DNA of 64,000 nt from Prorocentrum cordatum. Its lineage: Eukaryota > Sar > Dinophyceae > Prorocentrales > Prorocentraceae. The stretch is taken from positions 281,646 through 345,645 of the forward strand of contig CAUYUJ010014197.1 in assembly GCA_963575745.1 (NCBI GenBank), written 5' to 3'. A program made the translations under genes and the position numbers. The notes under the pieces are model-generated. The model was given only the letters and a program-made list of their open reading frames with translations. It was not told the origin of the DNA and did not search any database. Of this stretch, positions 42,185 to 53,154 are shown piece after piece. How positions within the stretch are numbered: position 1 is the stretch's first letter; each line of letters opens with the position of its first letter.

Positions 42185-43005
42185 CATTCGTCGGCAATGC
42201 CTGGGCCGACTTCTTCGCGAAGTGTGGCAGTGCCGCACACATGGTGTCCAAAACGGTGGCCGAGAGTTTGGCCGCTGCGTTGAAGCACCACAAGCAGGTC
42301 CTGCATTATGTGTCTTGGGCTGTCTTCCAGGTGGTTCAGTTTCGTAAGTGGGGAACGGATCCTATCGCGGAGCGGGACCCTGAGCTCGCCCAGGTGCCCA
42401 AGCGTGTGGTCTTCGAGAGGCCCCAGGACCATGAGTTGCTGTTCTGCCAGAGGTTGTCAGAGTATAGGTGTCGTCGGTGCAATCGAGTCGCTCGAAGTGC
42501 GTGTACCCTCCATACTCTTCGCTCAGGGGCAGATCGAGTTTGTGCTCCCACGCCGTTGGTCCAGAGCTTGGCCGACGACTTCTTCAGGCGGAGTTCTGAG
42601 GCGTGGGTTAGTAGCCCGGACTCTCGTGTCACGGCTGCCCTGGAGGCTGCCGATAGGATTTTGGGGTCCACGCCTGAGCCTCGGGAGCCCTCCTCGGCGG
42701 TGCTGGCGAGTGCTTCCAGTGGCTCTGCCGACGCTCCCCAATCAGTGCTTGCCGAATTCGCTGAATTGGGGCATGACGTTTTCTGTGTGAATTCCGCTTA
42801 TTGCTGCCGTAAGTGCGGGGGCAATTTCAACGGGTCCGAGTCCTTCAGGTCAGCCCGCAAACTGCGGGCGTTGCGCCTGGGGTTTTCAGAGAATCCTAAG
42901 ACTCGGGCCAACCAGCGCACGGCGATTGACAGAATCACCCGTGGCTTGGAGCCCCGCCAGAGAGGGGCAGGTGCGGCGCGTTCTGGCCCGACCCCTGCCC
43001 CCTAG
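42185..43005 (+). pseudogene. LINE B ORF2, third part: RNase H end and Cys-rich tail
   Basis: In the new frame the segment GNAWADFFAKCG (about 42196-42231) supplies the last RNase H motif, with its Asp. It is followed by MVSKTVAESLAA and a basic region. Two Cys-rich knuckles follow, YRCRRCNRVARSACTLH (about 42467-42517) and YCCRKCGGNF (about 42800-42829), before the TAG at 43003-43005. LINE A has a similar tail at 23865-23965, and the 53-kb fragment ends similarly. The ATG at 42241 is incidental. Confidence 0.8.
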
Positions 43006-43189
43006 CGTAGCTCTTTGGGCCCTGGGAGGTTTTAGGGTGTGGTTTTCCTGAGGCGCCCCACCCTCTCCCAGGCTTTCGCCTTTTCCGCTACCCCTGTGGC
43101 TCTCAGGTCTCACACGCGGTTGGTGTTCGTCACTCGGACGCCTCTCCTGCGGCTCGCTCGCTCCTCCCTCCCTCCACCTCCTCCGCACC

Positions 43190-43580
43190 ATGTACCGTCT
43201 CCAGCTCATCATGCTCCTTCTCTTCCTCCTCCTCCTCCTCCTCCTCCTCCTCCACCTTCTCCTCGTTCGCCTCCTCCTCCTCCTCCTTCACCTCATCCGC
43301 TCGTCCCCCTCAACCCCCGTGCTTCCCTCCTTCCCTCTCACACTGTTACCCGTTGCCATCAGGCCTCTGCTGCGGGCAAGCTCCCTACGCTACTCCTCCT
43401 CCCTCCTTCTCCACCTCCTCCCCTCCTCTTCCTCCTCCTCATCTGCGTCATCTTTGTCATCGTCAGCATCAGCATCATCAGCATCATCAGCATCAGCATC
43501 AGCATCAGCATCAGCATCAGCATCAGCATCAGCATCAGCATCATCATCATCATCATCATCCTCATCATCATCATCATCAG

Positions 43581-43633
<53 letters not shown>

Positions 43634-43720
43634 GTATAATAATCATTATCATCTTCATCATCATCACCATCATCATCATCAGCAGCATCATCATCATGAT
43701 CGTCATCATCATCACCAGCG

Positions 43721-43776
<56 letters not shown>

Positions 43777-43870
43777 GTCATCAGCATCATCGTCGTCGGC
43801 GGCGGTGTCATCATCATCGTCATCGTCAGCGTCGTCGTCATCGTCGTCGTCATCGCCGTCCGCCGCATGA
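43190..43870 (+). repeat. (CTC)n then (CAT)n microsatellite downstream of LINE B
   Basis: CTC/TCC at 43213-43290, mixed pyrimidine-rich DNA, CTC at 43420-43440, then CAT/CAG triplets to about 43865. The latter include (CAGCAT)n at 43480-43540 and long pure CAT at 43570-43632 and 43725-43775. Confidence 0.95.
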
Positions 43871-44688
43871 TCCTCCCAATTCCTCCTCCTCTGGCCAAGG
43901 AGAGAAAGGTCGGCTTGCCAGGCATGACCTCCATAGTATCCAATAGTAACAATGCCGCCAGAGTTGCTCCACATGTTACCACATGTAGTCTCCCAAACTC
44001 CTGTATTGCAACGAGCGTCGTCCATAATCGATGATCTGAACATCATGGAAGATCTAGGCTGCAGACTGTGAAGGCGTGGGTGGCAGCTCCAGCAGCCTGT
44101 CGTGAGAATCTTGCAATCGGTGCTCCCTCCACCATATTTTCCTTTCCTTGCCCCCGCCCCTCCCCATCAGGTCCTCTTTTCGAGCAGGCACCAACATGAC
44201 CAACCCAACGGGCAAGCAAGCAACGAGCGATGAGCGATCGGGTTGTCCGGCCTGGCGAGCTCCGCACCAGTATTTACACTCTCGGCCAGGTGAAGAATTC
44301 ACAACATCCTAGATTCGACCAGCGGAAGTTGTTTAGGGGAACCTGGGCGGCAACGTCAGACCCATCAGCCCAAATTATCTGAGGGCTGCTGGCGTCGTTC
44401 CCTGCACCGAAAAGCGTGGCGCCGTGGCCCAAACGTCAGACTCGCACACTGCCCAGAAAGCGACTACAATAAAAGGCCACAGGAGAATGCCAGCTCTGCG
44501 CCTGAAGCTCAAACCTCTGCCACCCTCCCTGCTTTGTTTTTGTCCCTCCATTCATCCCTGCGTCCGTGCAACCCTCCCTTCCTCAACTGCACCCGGCTTC
44601 CACCGACCCGCCTCTCCTTCCGAACGTTTGTCCCGTCCTGCTCTCCCTACAGTCAGTGGGCTCTTGTTGGTAGTGACATTTCAATGAT
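43871..44688. other. No gene recognised
   Basis: Mixed sequence of moderate GC. Frames are short and lack motifs. Confidence 0.4.
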
Positions 44689-44866
44689 CATTCGGGGATG
44701 GACAGACCGACCTTTAGTAAAACGTGGTTTAGTGAAAACGACCTGAGGCCCCAACCTGGCGGGCGCAAGCCTGGAAAATAACGGCCACGGCGCCCTCTCG
44801 AGAACCGAAAACGGACAATTCACTAATCGACGTGTCACTGTTGGGGGTTCAGCCCATCCCCGAATC
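44689..44866. mobile_element. Inverted-repeat element (MITE-like, 178 bp)
   Basis: The 48-base left arm (44689-44736) and the reverse complement of 44819-44866 align without gaps. About two thirds of positions are identical, including ATTCGGGGATGG at the outer end and TTAGTGAA at the inner end. The spacer is 82 bases. No ORF. Confidence 0.55.
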
Positions 44867-44934
44867 CTATCATGTCGGGCAAATGTTTGGTACAACGTAG
44901 CCGCTTTGGCTCCAGTAGCGCGGTTTCAGATCGC

Positions 44935-45205
44935 GCCACGGCGTCGGCGGATTCCAGCTGTGGAACGACGACCGACGACCGAGACTACGACCGACGAAAA
45001 CGACGACGACCGACCGACCACCGACGACTGGACCAAATGACCGAGTGACCGACCGAAACGACGACGACCGACGACAACCGATCGACCGACCGACCGACCG
45101 AGACGACGACCGAAGACGACCGACGGACCGACCGACCGACGGACCGAGACGACTACCACCGACGACGACGACCGACGGACCGACTGACCGACAGACGAGC
45201 GCGCG
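44935..45205 (+). repeat. CGAC/GACC simple-sequence tract
   Basis: GACCGACC, GACGACGACC and ACCGACGG words tile almost the whole stretch. It has no stable longer period. Confidence 0.85.
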
Positions 45206-45299
45206 GACTGACCCGGTTTAGGGGCGAGGCGTGAATACAATGCTGGGACCCCCACCCCTGGCCCGTCCAGCCCCCCCCCCGACTCAGTCATACTTTGAA

Positions 45300-45805
45300 A
45301 GCCCTACGCCAGGTGAGGTTCCAGCCCTCAATCTTCACGAAGGAAAACGATCCAGCCGCCAAAGTCGACAAGAAGGGGTGGTGCCAGCCCTCTGTTTTTA
45401 CGAATGAGTGTGTTCCAGCCACCCACGGTGTCGGTTCAAGCCCTCAATTTCTATCAAGGAAAATGTTCCAGACGCCAAAGCCGACAAGAAGGGGTGGTTC
45501 CAAATGTTCCCGCCGCCCACGGTGTTGGTTCCAGCCATTATTTATCATCCAGCGCGAGTGTTCCAGCCGCGCACGGCGTGGGTTCCAGCCATGCACTTCT
45601 ACCGACCCGGAGCGCTCCAGCCGCCCACGCCTTGGGCTCCAGCCATACATTTTTACCGAGCGCGAGCGTTCCAGCCGCGCACGGCGTGGGTTCCAGCAAT
45701 GCATGTTTACCCAGCGCGAGCGTGTCCAGCCGCACACGGCGTGGCTTGCAGCCATGCATTTTTACCGAGCGCAAGCTTTCCAGCCGCCCACGGCAAATTC
45801 TCACT
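45300..45805 (+). repeat. 54-bp tandem array, about 9 copies
   Basis: Later units begin TCCAGCCG at 45562, 45616, 45670, 45725 and 45779 and read ...GCGTGGGTTCCAGCCATGCA...TACCGAGCGCGAGCG. Earlier units (45300-45510) are variants with GACGCCAAAG(C/T)CGACAAG. The 54-bp period is a multiple of three, so long frames are open. Confidence 0.88.
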
Positions 45806-46145
45806 AGCAAATTAGTCCACTGCCTGTACCTCCTTCCCTCCTTCCCTCCCTCCCCCATTCTGCATCACGCGTCATCTACCAAGGGAGCACTATCCACTGC
45901 CTCCAAAGTGGTCCCGAGAGCGCCCGACAGACTCCCAAAGGGTTTCACGAAAGCACCAAGAGGGGCCACAAGGCTTCGAAAAGAGCGAAAGCGAGCCGCA
46001 ACGTGGCTCCACGAGGCTCCTGGAGATCCCCAAGCTGGCTGCTGTGGAGGCTGCTCGGCCTGACCCCAGCTTCTGATGCCCCCTCTCTGTACTACTGGTG
46101 GTTCCCTAGACATGTCGCCGCGCCATTTGTCTTCGACGCGCCCAA
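45806..46145. other. No gene recognised; short CACGAGG/CAAGAGG repeats
   Basis: CTTCCCTCC repeats lie near 45830-45855. At 45940-46030 there are short CAAGAGGGG/CACGAGGCTCC words similar to the CCAAGAGG arrays elsewhere. Confidence 0.4.
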
Positions 46146-46244
46146 CGGCTTCGTCTACTTGGGCGCGGGACGCAAGGTTTGCCGTGGGTTCGCACGGCAA
46201 ACCCATGGCAAACCCTGCGTCCCGCGCCCAAGGGGACGAAGCCG
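46146..46244. repeat. Long hairpin: about 43-bp inverted repeat with 13-base loop
   Basis: 46158-46188 pairs with 46202-46232, with only two mismatches over 31 positions (GGGCGCGGGACGCA on one arm, TGCGTCCCGCGCCC on the other). The pairing continues outward through GGCTTCGTC/GACGAAGCC. The loop is TTCGCACGGCAAA. Confidence 0.88.
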
Positions 46245-47790
46245 GCACCGCGGCAAACCAACGGCAAGCCCACCGCGTCACAGGCGGCGTTTGCCCTGGT
46301 GCCCGAGGCGCCCTCCTCAAGACGGAAGGCCGCGCGTCGGAACACATGGCGCGGCGACAAATTCATGGACGTGCAGAAAAGATGGCATCTACGTAACATT
46401 TCGGAGCCCAGCGCGAATCTCAGGAAATCAATGTTTACGCAGCTTTTCTTTTTCGGGATACGCTGGGGTACCAGCCGACCCACGAGTACAGAGTGCGACG
46501 CCAGCGCGAACGACCTGCTGCACGACCAGCTGGCGCTGCGGGCAACAGGCACGCCCGCGCGCACGGCGAGTCGAGGGCCTCGACAGACGCCTCGGAGCAT
46601 GGCGCGTGCGATGACACGGCCATCTGTGAGCCGAGCCGCGCGGGCTCGGACGCAGAGCTCGCCACGAGCACCAGCTCGGCACCGAGAGCTCGGCCGGCCG
46701 GCCCAGAAGAGCTCGGAGCACCAGAGCACCACCGGTCGCAGGTCGCGCACGACGGCCAGGCGCGGAGGAAGGATGTCCGGCCACCGCGTGCCCGTAGTGG
46801 CAGCGCTTGTCTCTGGTCAGCGTGTGGAGGGAGGGGGGGACTTGAAGGGGGACGCGGACTGGGCCATGAGTCATCAGTCTGCTCTGGGTGCAGCGCCAGG
46901 GCTTCAGCCTAGGCACAGCATGAAGAGGCGCATGCTGGCACGCACTTGTGCTCCCTGGCTGTCGCAGACGCCCAGCTCGGCACGGACTTCTGTGCAGAGA
47001 GGCGTCGTTCCTGTTCTGGCCGCAACTGGTCCAAGCGCGAGCTCGGTAAGATGGACTCCTCCCTGCGGTGTCGCCGCAAAGAGTGCTAGCTTGGACTAGT
47101 TCTGAGGGGCATAGGGGGGAAACATCGACCTGGAATCGGCGATTCATCGCCGATAGATCGGCGATAGGCCCCCGACAGGGAATCCGCACGTTCCTGGGCG
47201 GGGTAGGGCTATCAAAGCCCTCTCGAAGATCAATGGGCGATTGGGGGTCGATGCATCCTCCCTTATGCCTATCCACCCCATAGCGTTGCCCCTGAAGTTC
47301 TTTCTCCTGACTCGCCTGTCTTCTCGATTGCACCCGGGCCTGGGGAGGGACCCGAGAGCCTGCAAACGGCGAAAAGCCTCAAGACCTGGCTGCTGCATGG
47401 CGACTGGTGGTGGGGGCTCGTGCATCAGGGTGGGCGACAACGGAACGCTCGCATCCCAATGCCGGCGTGAGACGCCGCAGGCAGCAGGGCGCCACGGGCG
47501 GCGGGATCGCGCGTGCTGGCTGGTGCTACGAGCCGCCCGGGCGCCGTCTGGGGAGATGTCCTTCTCGCACTCCACCCGAGTCCGTGTGCTACGCCTGCTC
47601 GTGGCCAGTGCAAATCGAATCCAATATCATTGCTTTCTGTTGTGCATAACTCGTCTCCGTCGGGCCACAAGACGTGTCCGTAGGCTGGGCAGGGCGAATC
47701 GCTTGAGACTTCTTTACAGCTAACGACCCTGAAACCAAAAGATGCTGCACTTCCAAAGGCTGAGGGGCGACGGTTTTATGTCTGGCTCTC
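46245..47790. other. No gene recognised
   Basis: GC-rich; several frames of 200-300 codons are open on both strands (for example 46179-47099 plus, 46428-47333 minus), but none has a motif and composition explains them. A small palindrome cluster (ATCGGCGATTCATCGCCGAT) lies at 47135-47167. Confidence 0.4.
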
Positions 47791-48480
47791 GTATTAGCGC
47801 CGCTCACACTCGTTAAGCAAACAAAACAGCCACAATGATGGAGGGCCAGCGGTTTTCATCGAACTTTGGCTCTCGCCTGAGCGCCGCGCCCATTCGTCTT
47901 CAATACATCCAACAGCTACAAGGATGAAGAGCAAGTGGTTTTCAAAATGCTACTCTCGCCTTAGCGTCGCGCGCATGTGTTCAAACTAAAGCCATCAGTT
48001 ACAAGGATGGAGCGCTGGTGGCTTTCAAGATTCGGCTCTCGCCTTAGCGCCGCGCACACTCATGTACAGAACAAGCAAACGCAAGGATGGTTGCTAGCTC
48101 GTTTTCAATATGCGGCTCTCGCCTTTGCGTCGCGCGCACATGCCTTAAACCGACCCAGCAGCTCAACGGACGGAAGGGGTAGTTTTCAAGATGTGGCTGT
48201 CTCCCCAGCGCCACTCGCATTCCCTTTCAGATAATCCAACAATTGCAAGGATGGAGGGCCAGACGTTTTCAAAATGCGACTCTCGCTCAAGACTTCCTCA
48301 AATCACACGACCCGAAATTCCAACGTGCGAAACAATTACACGGATGGATGGCGGCTCCTATTCAAAATGGGGCACTCGCATCAGACTTCCGTAAAATTGA
48401 TGGCCCGTTGTTTGAAGCTGTAACTCTTACACGGATGCACGCCAACATCCTTTTCAAAACTGGGCTATCGCTGGACACCT
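47791..48480 (-). repeat. Family B tandem array in reverse orientation, about 8 copies of 80-91 bp
   Basis: Each unit contains, on the plus strand, AAGGATGGAGnGC, a TTTTCAA stretch, GGCTCTCGCCTTAGCGCCGCG and CNCAT. Starts are near 47838, 47923, 48006, 48086, 48168, 48250, 48341 and 48432. It is the reverse complement of the unit at 15815 and 62230. Confidence 0.85.
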
Positions 48481-49080
48481 CCTTGAACTGTATACAGTGT
48501 GGGCGCGGCCGCATGAAACTACCGCAAGCAACCCAACCCTGAAAACCCGCGCGCGAGGTACACCTGAGGGAAAGCCCGGAGCACCCTGCACGCAGCAGCT
48601 TCTTCACGGCCGCGGGAAGTCGCCGCGGAGCGCGCGGAGCCAAGAGACCCAGGGGACCCTGGCGAAAAGCATTTGGCTTCTGGATGCGCGCCCCCACTGT
48701 AATCATACCTCTCAGCGAGCCGTTTCAATTTTTTTCCAGCGCTATTTTGGAGAGGAGGGAGGAAGAGACGAAAGGGAGACAACGCACACACCTGATCATT
48801 GTCCGACTCGTGCCGGGGAGTCGGCAGGCAACCCTGCCGCAGGACCGTCATCGCCCTTTTCTCCCGAGTGAGACAGCGAGCCGTTTCAAAATGAAGGGAC
48901 GCGGGTGGATCCTGTACAGCATGGGCCCTCGCCTGCGTGGCAGATCCACCGGGCTGGGCGCTCGCCGTTCCAGGGGCGCGCCTCACAGCGGAACCAAAAC
49001 CACTGTAGGGACCTATGCAGAGGGGACTTGAGAGGGGAGCGTGTGTTCCAGCATCGCAGATGCATCTTGGGTCTACTCTG
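48481..49080. other. No gene recognised
   Basis: Unique sequence. CAGCGAGCCGTTTCAA occurs twice (48713 and 48873), marking an old 160-bp duplication. Confidence 0.4.
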
Positions 49081-49123
49081 GTCCTCCTCCTCCTCCTCCT
49101 CCTCCTCCTCCTCCTCCTCCTCG
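49081..49123 (+). repeat. (CTC)n microsatellite
   Basis: Pure CTC/TCC run. Confidence 0.95.
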
Positions 49124-49690
49124 CGCCGCCCTCCTCCGCCTCCGCCTCCGTCGCCGACGCTAATGCCGACACCCCGCGACGCCGACGTCGACGCTGCCGA
49201 CCTCACGCCGGCGCCGACCACGGCGACACCGACGACGACGCTGGCGACGCCGACGCCGACGACGACGTCGGCGTCCGCGTCGTCCGGCCTCCAGCGTCGC
49301 TGGTGCCGTCGGCTGCCTCGGCAGGCCGCCGAAGCCCCGACGCCGCCGTCCGCGCCGAGCCGCGGGGTCGCCGAGGCGCGCCCGCGGGAGGGCGCCCGCC
49401 GAGGGGATCGTCGCGGGCCGCGCCGGCCGGGCTTCGGCGGGCCGCGCGAGCCGAGGCGGCGGCGCCGACGGACGGCGACCGGCGGCGGACGCACGCGACC
49501 GCGGCAGCGACGGACGGCCGACGGCGGCGGCGGCGGCGTCGCCAGCGACGTCGTCGGTGTCGCCGTGGTCGTCGTCGTCGGCGTGAAGTCGGCAGCGTGG
49601 GCGGCGGCCCGCGGCGGCGGCGGAGGGCGGACGGTGGGCGGGGGTGCGGCGGACAGCGGGCGGCGACGGCAGCGGCGAGGAAGGCGACGA
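49124..49690. repeat. CG-saturated GCCGAC/GGCGGC degenerate repeat region
   Basis: GCCGAC, GACGAC, GTCGTC and GGCGGC words dominate, with extreme CpG density. Frames are open on both strands, which is compositional. I see no domain. Confidence 0.7.
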
Positions 49691-49968
49691 CGGAGAAGAC
49701 GGTAAAGATCAGAGAGGGGAGGGGGAAGTGAGAGGGGAGGGGGTGGGAGGGGAGATCGTAGTGAAGGGAGTGGGCGGGGAGGGCGGCTGGGGAGGAGAGG
49801 AAGAGAGCGAGAGTGAGGAAGGGGAAAAGATGCAGAGTTGGAAGGGGAACAAAGGAGGGAGAGAAGGAGCGATGGAGAAGCAGAAGGAAGGGAGAAGGGA
49901 ACGAGAGAGAGAGAGAGAGAGAACAAACAAGTAAACAAAAAAACAAACAAACAAACAAACAAACAAGG
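49691..49968 (+). repeat. Purine-rich tract, (GA)n and (AAAC)n microsatellites
   Basis: AGGGGAG-rich DNA leads to GA at 49902-49921 and then about nine AAAC/AACA units at 49930-49968. Confidence 0.9.
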
Positions 49969-50419
49969 GCCAGGGCGGGGCGAGTCGCCGATGTGTCAGG
50001 AACGACGGGCCAGGGGCAAGCAGACGTGCTCCGCTTCGGAGGGCCTGGATTGCCCCGACGTCGTCCTGGCTGGCCTTGCTTGCAACCCACAGGCACAGTG
50101 GGCCGCTGACTGCCGTCGACACGCGGGCGACTTGCGACGGAGCCGAGGCGGCGACGAATCCAGACATCCTACGTCTTGAGTTGTTCACGCGGTCAAGCTC
50201 GGTCCCTTCTCCGTCTCACGGGACCGTACTCGCCTCTGTGCGAATGCGGCATGCGATGGGCACTGGCTCATCACCGGCCGCCTGAGTTGAGCGCTTGGTG
50301 GACAGCGAACGCGCAAGGGAGTTGACAGGAGCGTGCCCCCCAGACATCCGATGTCTCCAGTTGTTCGGCAAAGGGTCCCTCGAACTCGCGACCAGCTCCC
50401 CCAGTCGGCCTTTCATCCC
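49969..50419. other. No gene recognised
   Basis: Mixed sequence; two similar segments around 50155-50285 and 50285-50400 share GACATCC...GTCT...AGTTGTTC. Confidence 0.4.
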
Positions 50420-50600
50420 GAGTCGTTCTCTGACGGCCCCAGGGGCCCAGCGAGGGCCCCCAGAAGCCGAGACCGGCCAATGACGCCCGTGCCGAGCTTT
50501 TCAGTGCACGCCGGAGGTCTGGGAAGCGAGTGATCTTCGGGCCACATCTCGAGCCTCCGGCGGACGTTCTGGACGATGCGGGCACCCCCACGATACGAGC
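50420..50600 (-). repeat. Dispersed repeat family E, copy 1 (minus)
   Basis: The reverse complement matches 60850-61000 and 61440-61590 through CTCTGGGGGCCCTCGCTGGG, a GACCGTCAnAnnATGACTC-like segment and CCCAGACCTCCGG. Confidence 0.65.
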
Positions 50601-50764
50601 ACCCGCGGAACGCCCTCGGCGAGGCGCAGCACCCCAAGGCGAGAAACACTCCAAGAACCAACGAAACCTAAATCAGATCATCCTAAAATCCTGGGGCCGT
50701 CGCGGGGAGACGCCCGCGGACCCCGGCGGCCGCCAGTGCCCGGACGCCTCGGTCTCTCGACCCC

Positions 50765-50915
50765 CCGACCCCTCCATCCCTGGACCCCCCGATCCCTGGA
50801 CCCCTCTCGACCCCTGGGACCCCTCTCGACCCCTGGGACGCCTCTCGACCCCTGGACGCCTCTCGGCCCCTCGACGCCTCTCGGCCCCTCGACGCCTCGA
50901 CGCCTGCCGCCGGAA
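50765..50915 (+). repeat. CTCTCGACCCCTGGGACC tandem repeat, period about 18-20 bp
   Basis: CCTCTCGACCCCTGGGAC units grade into CCTCTCGGCCCCTCGACG. Confidence 0.88.
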
Positions 50916-51424
50916 GGCCGCGCCGCGCGGCGGGCGCCAGGCTGAGGCCGCGGCGGCGCCCTGGCCGGGGCGAGCGCCCGGCGCCGCCCGCGCACGGGCG
51001 TGGGCACGCCTGGAGGAGCAGCAGACACTCGAGCAGGGGAGCGAGTAAAACATGGACATGACCCCAGGATTCATCTTCCCGCAGGGTCGAGAAAACAGAT
51101 ACGTATGATGTTCGCGGGCCTACGAACATGGCACGCATGTCTCGTAGATTCGACGAGGACAGCAACTTGGGGTGAGTCAATTCTGTAGTCGATCCCCTGC
51201 TCGAAAAATGGCATGGTCAGAATGTCTCAGAGCTCCCCGCGGACTTCTTGCGTCGCCCCTGGGCGCCCCTCCCTCGCTGGGAAGGTTAGGTTGCCCATCC
51301 TTACTCTGCGGGTTGACTGTACGCTGGGACACCGAGAGTCTGCAGTTCAGCAGGCCTCGCCTCCCACGTCGCCATGGAAAGGCTCGGGGGCCAGATCGCT
51401 GAACTGAAGGTTCTCAGGGGGCGT
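50916..51424. other. No gene recognised
   Basis: Unique GC-rich sequence without protein motifs. Confidence 0.4.
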
Positions 51425-51690
51425 AGTTTACGGTCGAGAACCCTTGCTTGGCGTGTCGCTGCGGCGGCCCCGGGGACACGCTATCCCTCGCAAGCAGGTA
51501 GCGCCGGGGCGGGGAGGTCGGGGCACGCTCGTGAGGCTTTCGCCTGGGGGGGCGGGAAGTGGACAGCGTGCCGTGCCGGAGAGTGGTGGACCAGAGCCGG
51601 CCGAGCGGCACGCCATCCAAAGGTTCCCGACCACGCAGCCGTCGCCCTACCAGAAGGAGCGCCGAACAAGGAACGGAGGGGCTTTCCCTG
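51425..51690 (+). repeat. Dispersed repeat family D, copy 2
   Basis: Resembles 16430-16640: GGCGTGTCGCTGCGGCGGC, GGACACGCTATCC, GCAAGCAGGTAG and GGCCGAGCGGCACGCCATCC. Confidence 0.55.
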
Positions 51691-52035
51691 GCCACATCGA
51701 GCCTCGGCTTCGAAGAGGCCCTTTTCGACCTAGATCTAGGGAGCGGCCCGAAAAGCGCAGCCCCTCCTTAGGGGAACCAAAGGGTACCGACACCCCCACT
51801 CCGCGGACCTCTCCCAGGGTGCGTTCTGACCAGGATTTCGAGGCGAATCCAGCGGTGGCGACGAAGGCCTCCTAAGAGGCCCAGAAATTAAAAAAGGGGG
51901 GGAAGGGTAGCCGTACAGGGTACCTTTTCCTGCTCGGAGTCCTGAGCTCAAAGCGGTCCTCATGTCAGCGTCTTGACTAATGAGAGGCCTCCTAGATGGG
52001 GTCCGAGTAGATGGTGGGGTCAAGAATCGCGCCGC
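51691..52035. other. No gene recognised
   Basis: Unique sequence with a short A/G-rich stretch near 51890-51905. Confidence 0.4.
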
Positions 52036-52037
52036 AT

Positions 52038-52150
52038 CGTCAAGGCGTCGCCGATGCATCGCCGACGTCGGCGATGCATCGGCGACGTCGGCGTGGATAG
52101 AATCGGGCTCCGCATCGAGCCGCATCGCCCATGCATCGGCGATGCGGCGC
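52038..52150. repeat. Cluster of GATGCATC/GACGTC palindromes
   Basis: GCCGATGCATCGCCGACGTC is followed by GGCGATGCATCGGCGACGTC at 52050-52090. More GCATCGGCGATGC-type palindromes follow to 52147. Confidence 0.85.
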
Positions 52151-52435
52151 GACCCTCCGACCCCGTCTACTCCGACCCCAGCTGGGAGGCCTGGAATGTC
52201 GGCGTCTCGACTGTGTGCCGTTTCTTGCTGCTCTCCGAGCGCCCCGCGCGGGCTCCGCCGCGCGAGCGCCGCTGCGCCGCGCGCCGCGCCGCGGCCGCGA
52301 GGGCGCCGCGGCCTGCGCGGGGCCGTCGGAGCTCCGGGGGGCGCGGAAAGGGTCGCTGCCGAGGGCCTCCCGGGCAGAAGGCCGGAGCAAAGGGGAAGCT
52401 TGCCAGGCGCTTCGCCGTCACGTCCTCCTCGCTCC
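52151..52435. other. No gene recognised; CGCGCCG-rich
   Basis: Very CG-rich; overlapping open frames on both strands look compositional. Confidence 0.4.
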
Positions 52436-52665
52436 TCCTCGTCCTCCTCCTCCTCCTCCTCCTCCTCCTCCTCCTCCTCCTCCTCGCCCGTCTTCGCGCT
52501 CTTCCTCATTGTCCTCCTCCTCCTCCTCGTCCTCTTTCTCCTCGTCCCCCTCCTCTGCCTCGCCCCTCCTCGTCCTCCTCGCCCTCCTCGTCCACTTCCT
52601 CCTCGTCCTCACCCTCCTCGTCCTCTGGGTCCTCTTCCTCCTCGCCCCTCCTCGCCCTCCTCGGC
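52436..52665 (+). repeat. (CTC)n-rich microsatellite
   Basis: Pure CTC at 52443-52483, then CTCGTCCTC mixtures. Confidence 0.92.
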
Positions 52666-52857
52666 ACGGCCACCCCCGAGCGTCGGGGCGGCGCCTCCAG
52701 GGCGGCGCCGCCCGCGGCCGGGTGCCCCACGGCAGCGTCCGCCAGGCGGTCCTGCGGCGACCGGCGGCGAGGGCTTCAGCACCCAGGAGGGGAGAGCGAG
52801 GATCGGGTACGATCGAGGAGGATCGATGATCGATAATGAACGATCGACGATGGTGGA

Positions 52858-53060
52858 GGGCGAGGAGGAGAAAGAGGAGGAGGAGGAGGAGGAGGAGGAG
52901 GAGGAGGAGGAGGAGGAGGAGGAGGGAGGAGGAGAGGAGGAGGAGGAGGAGGAGGAGGAGGAGGGAGGAGGAGGAGGAGGAGGAGGAGGAGGACTAGGAG
53001 GAGGAGGAGGAGGAGGAGGAGGAGGAGGACCGAGGAAAAGGAGGAGGAGGAGGAGGTCAT
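52858..53060 (+). repeat. (GGA)n microsatellite
   Basis: GGA with rare GAGGGA and ACT interruptions. A TCC-rich stretch on the plus strand follows at 53060-53155, giving abrupt purine-to-pyrimidine strand switching. Confidence 0.95.
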
Positions 53061-53154
53061 CCCTCCTCCTCCAGCTCATCCATCCTCCTCCCTCCCCATC
53101 GTCGTCCCATGTTCTCCCCTCCCTCATCCCTCGTCCTCCTCCTCCTCCTCTTCC

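Larger units (their letters stand above)
36367..43190 (+). mobile_element. LINE B: non-LTR retrotransposon, nearly complete, two lesions in ORF2
   Basis: Same plan as LINE A: knuckle/coiled-coil ORF1; ORF2 with endonuclease, RT, CCHC knuckle, RNase H and Cys-rich tail. It is preceded by CAT repeats and followed by pyrimidine-rich DNA, CTC and CAT repeats. No spliced leader was found. The first recognisable ORF1 residues come straight out of the microsatellite, so the 5' end is probably truncated. Lesions: TAA at 40508-40510 and a frameshift near 42184. Confidence 0.85.

Noticed and set aside
46179-47333. Overlapping 300-codon frames on both strands
   Set aside because: GC-rich composition keeps several frames open together; no motif, no codon asymmetry I could judge by eye.
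49015-50096. Long Arg/Ala- and Pro/Ser-rich frames on both strands
   Set aside because: Explained by GCCGAC/GGCGGC low-complexity DNA.
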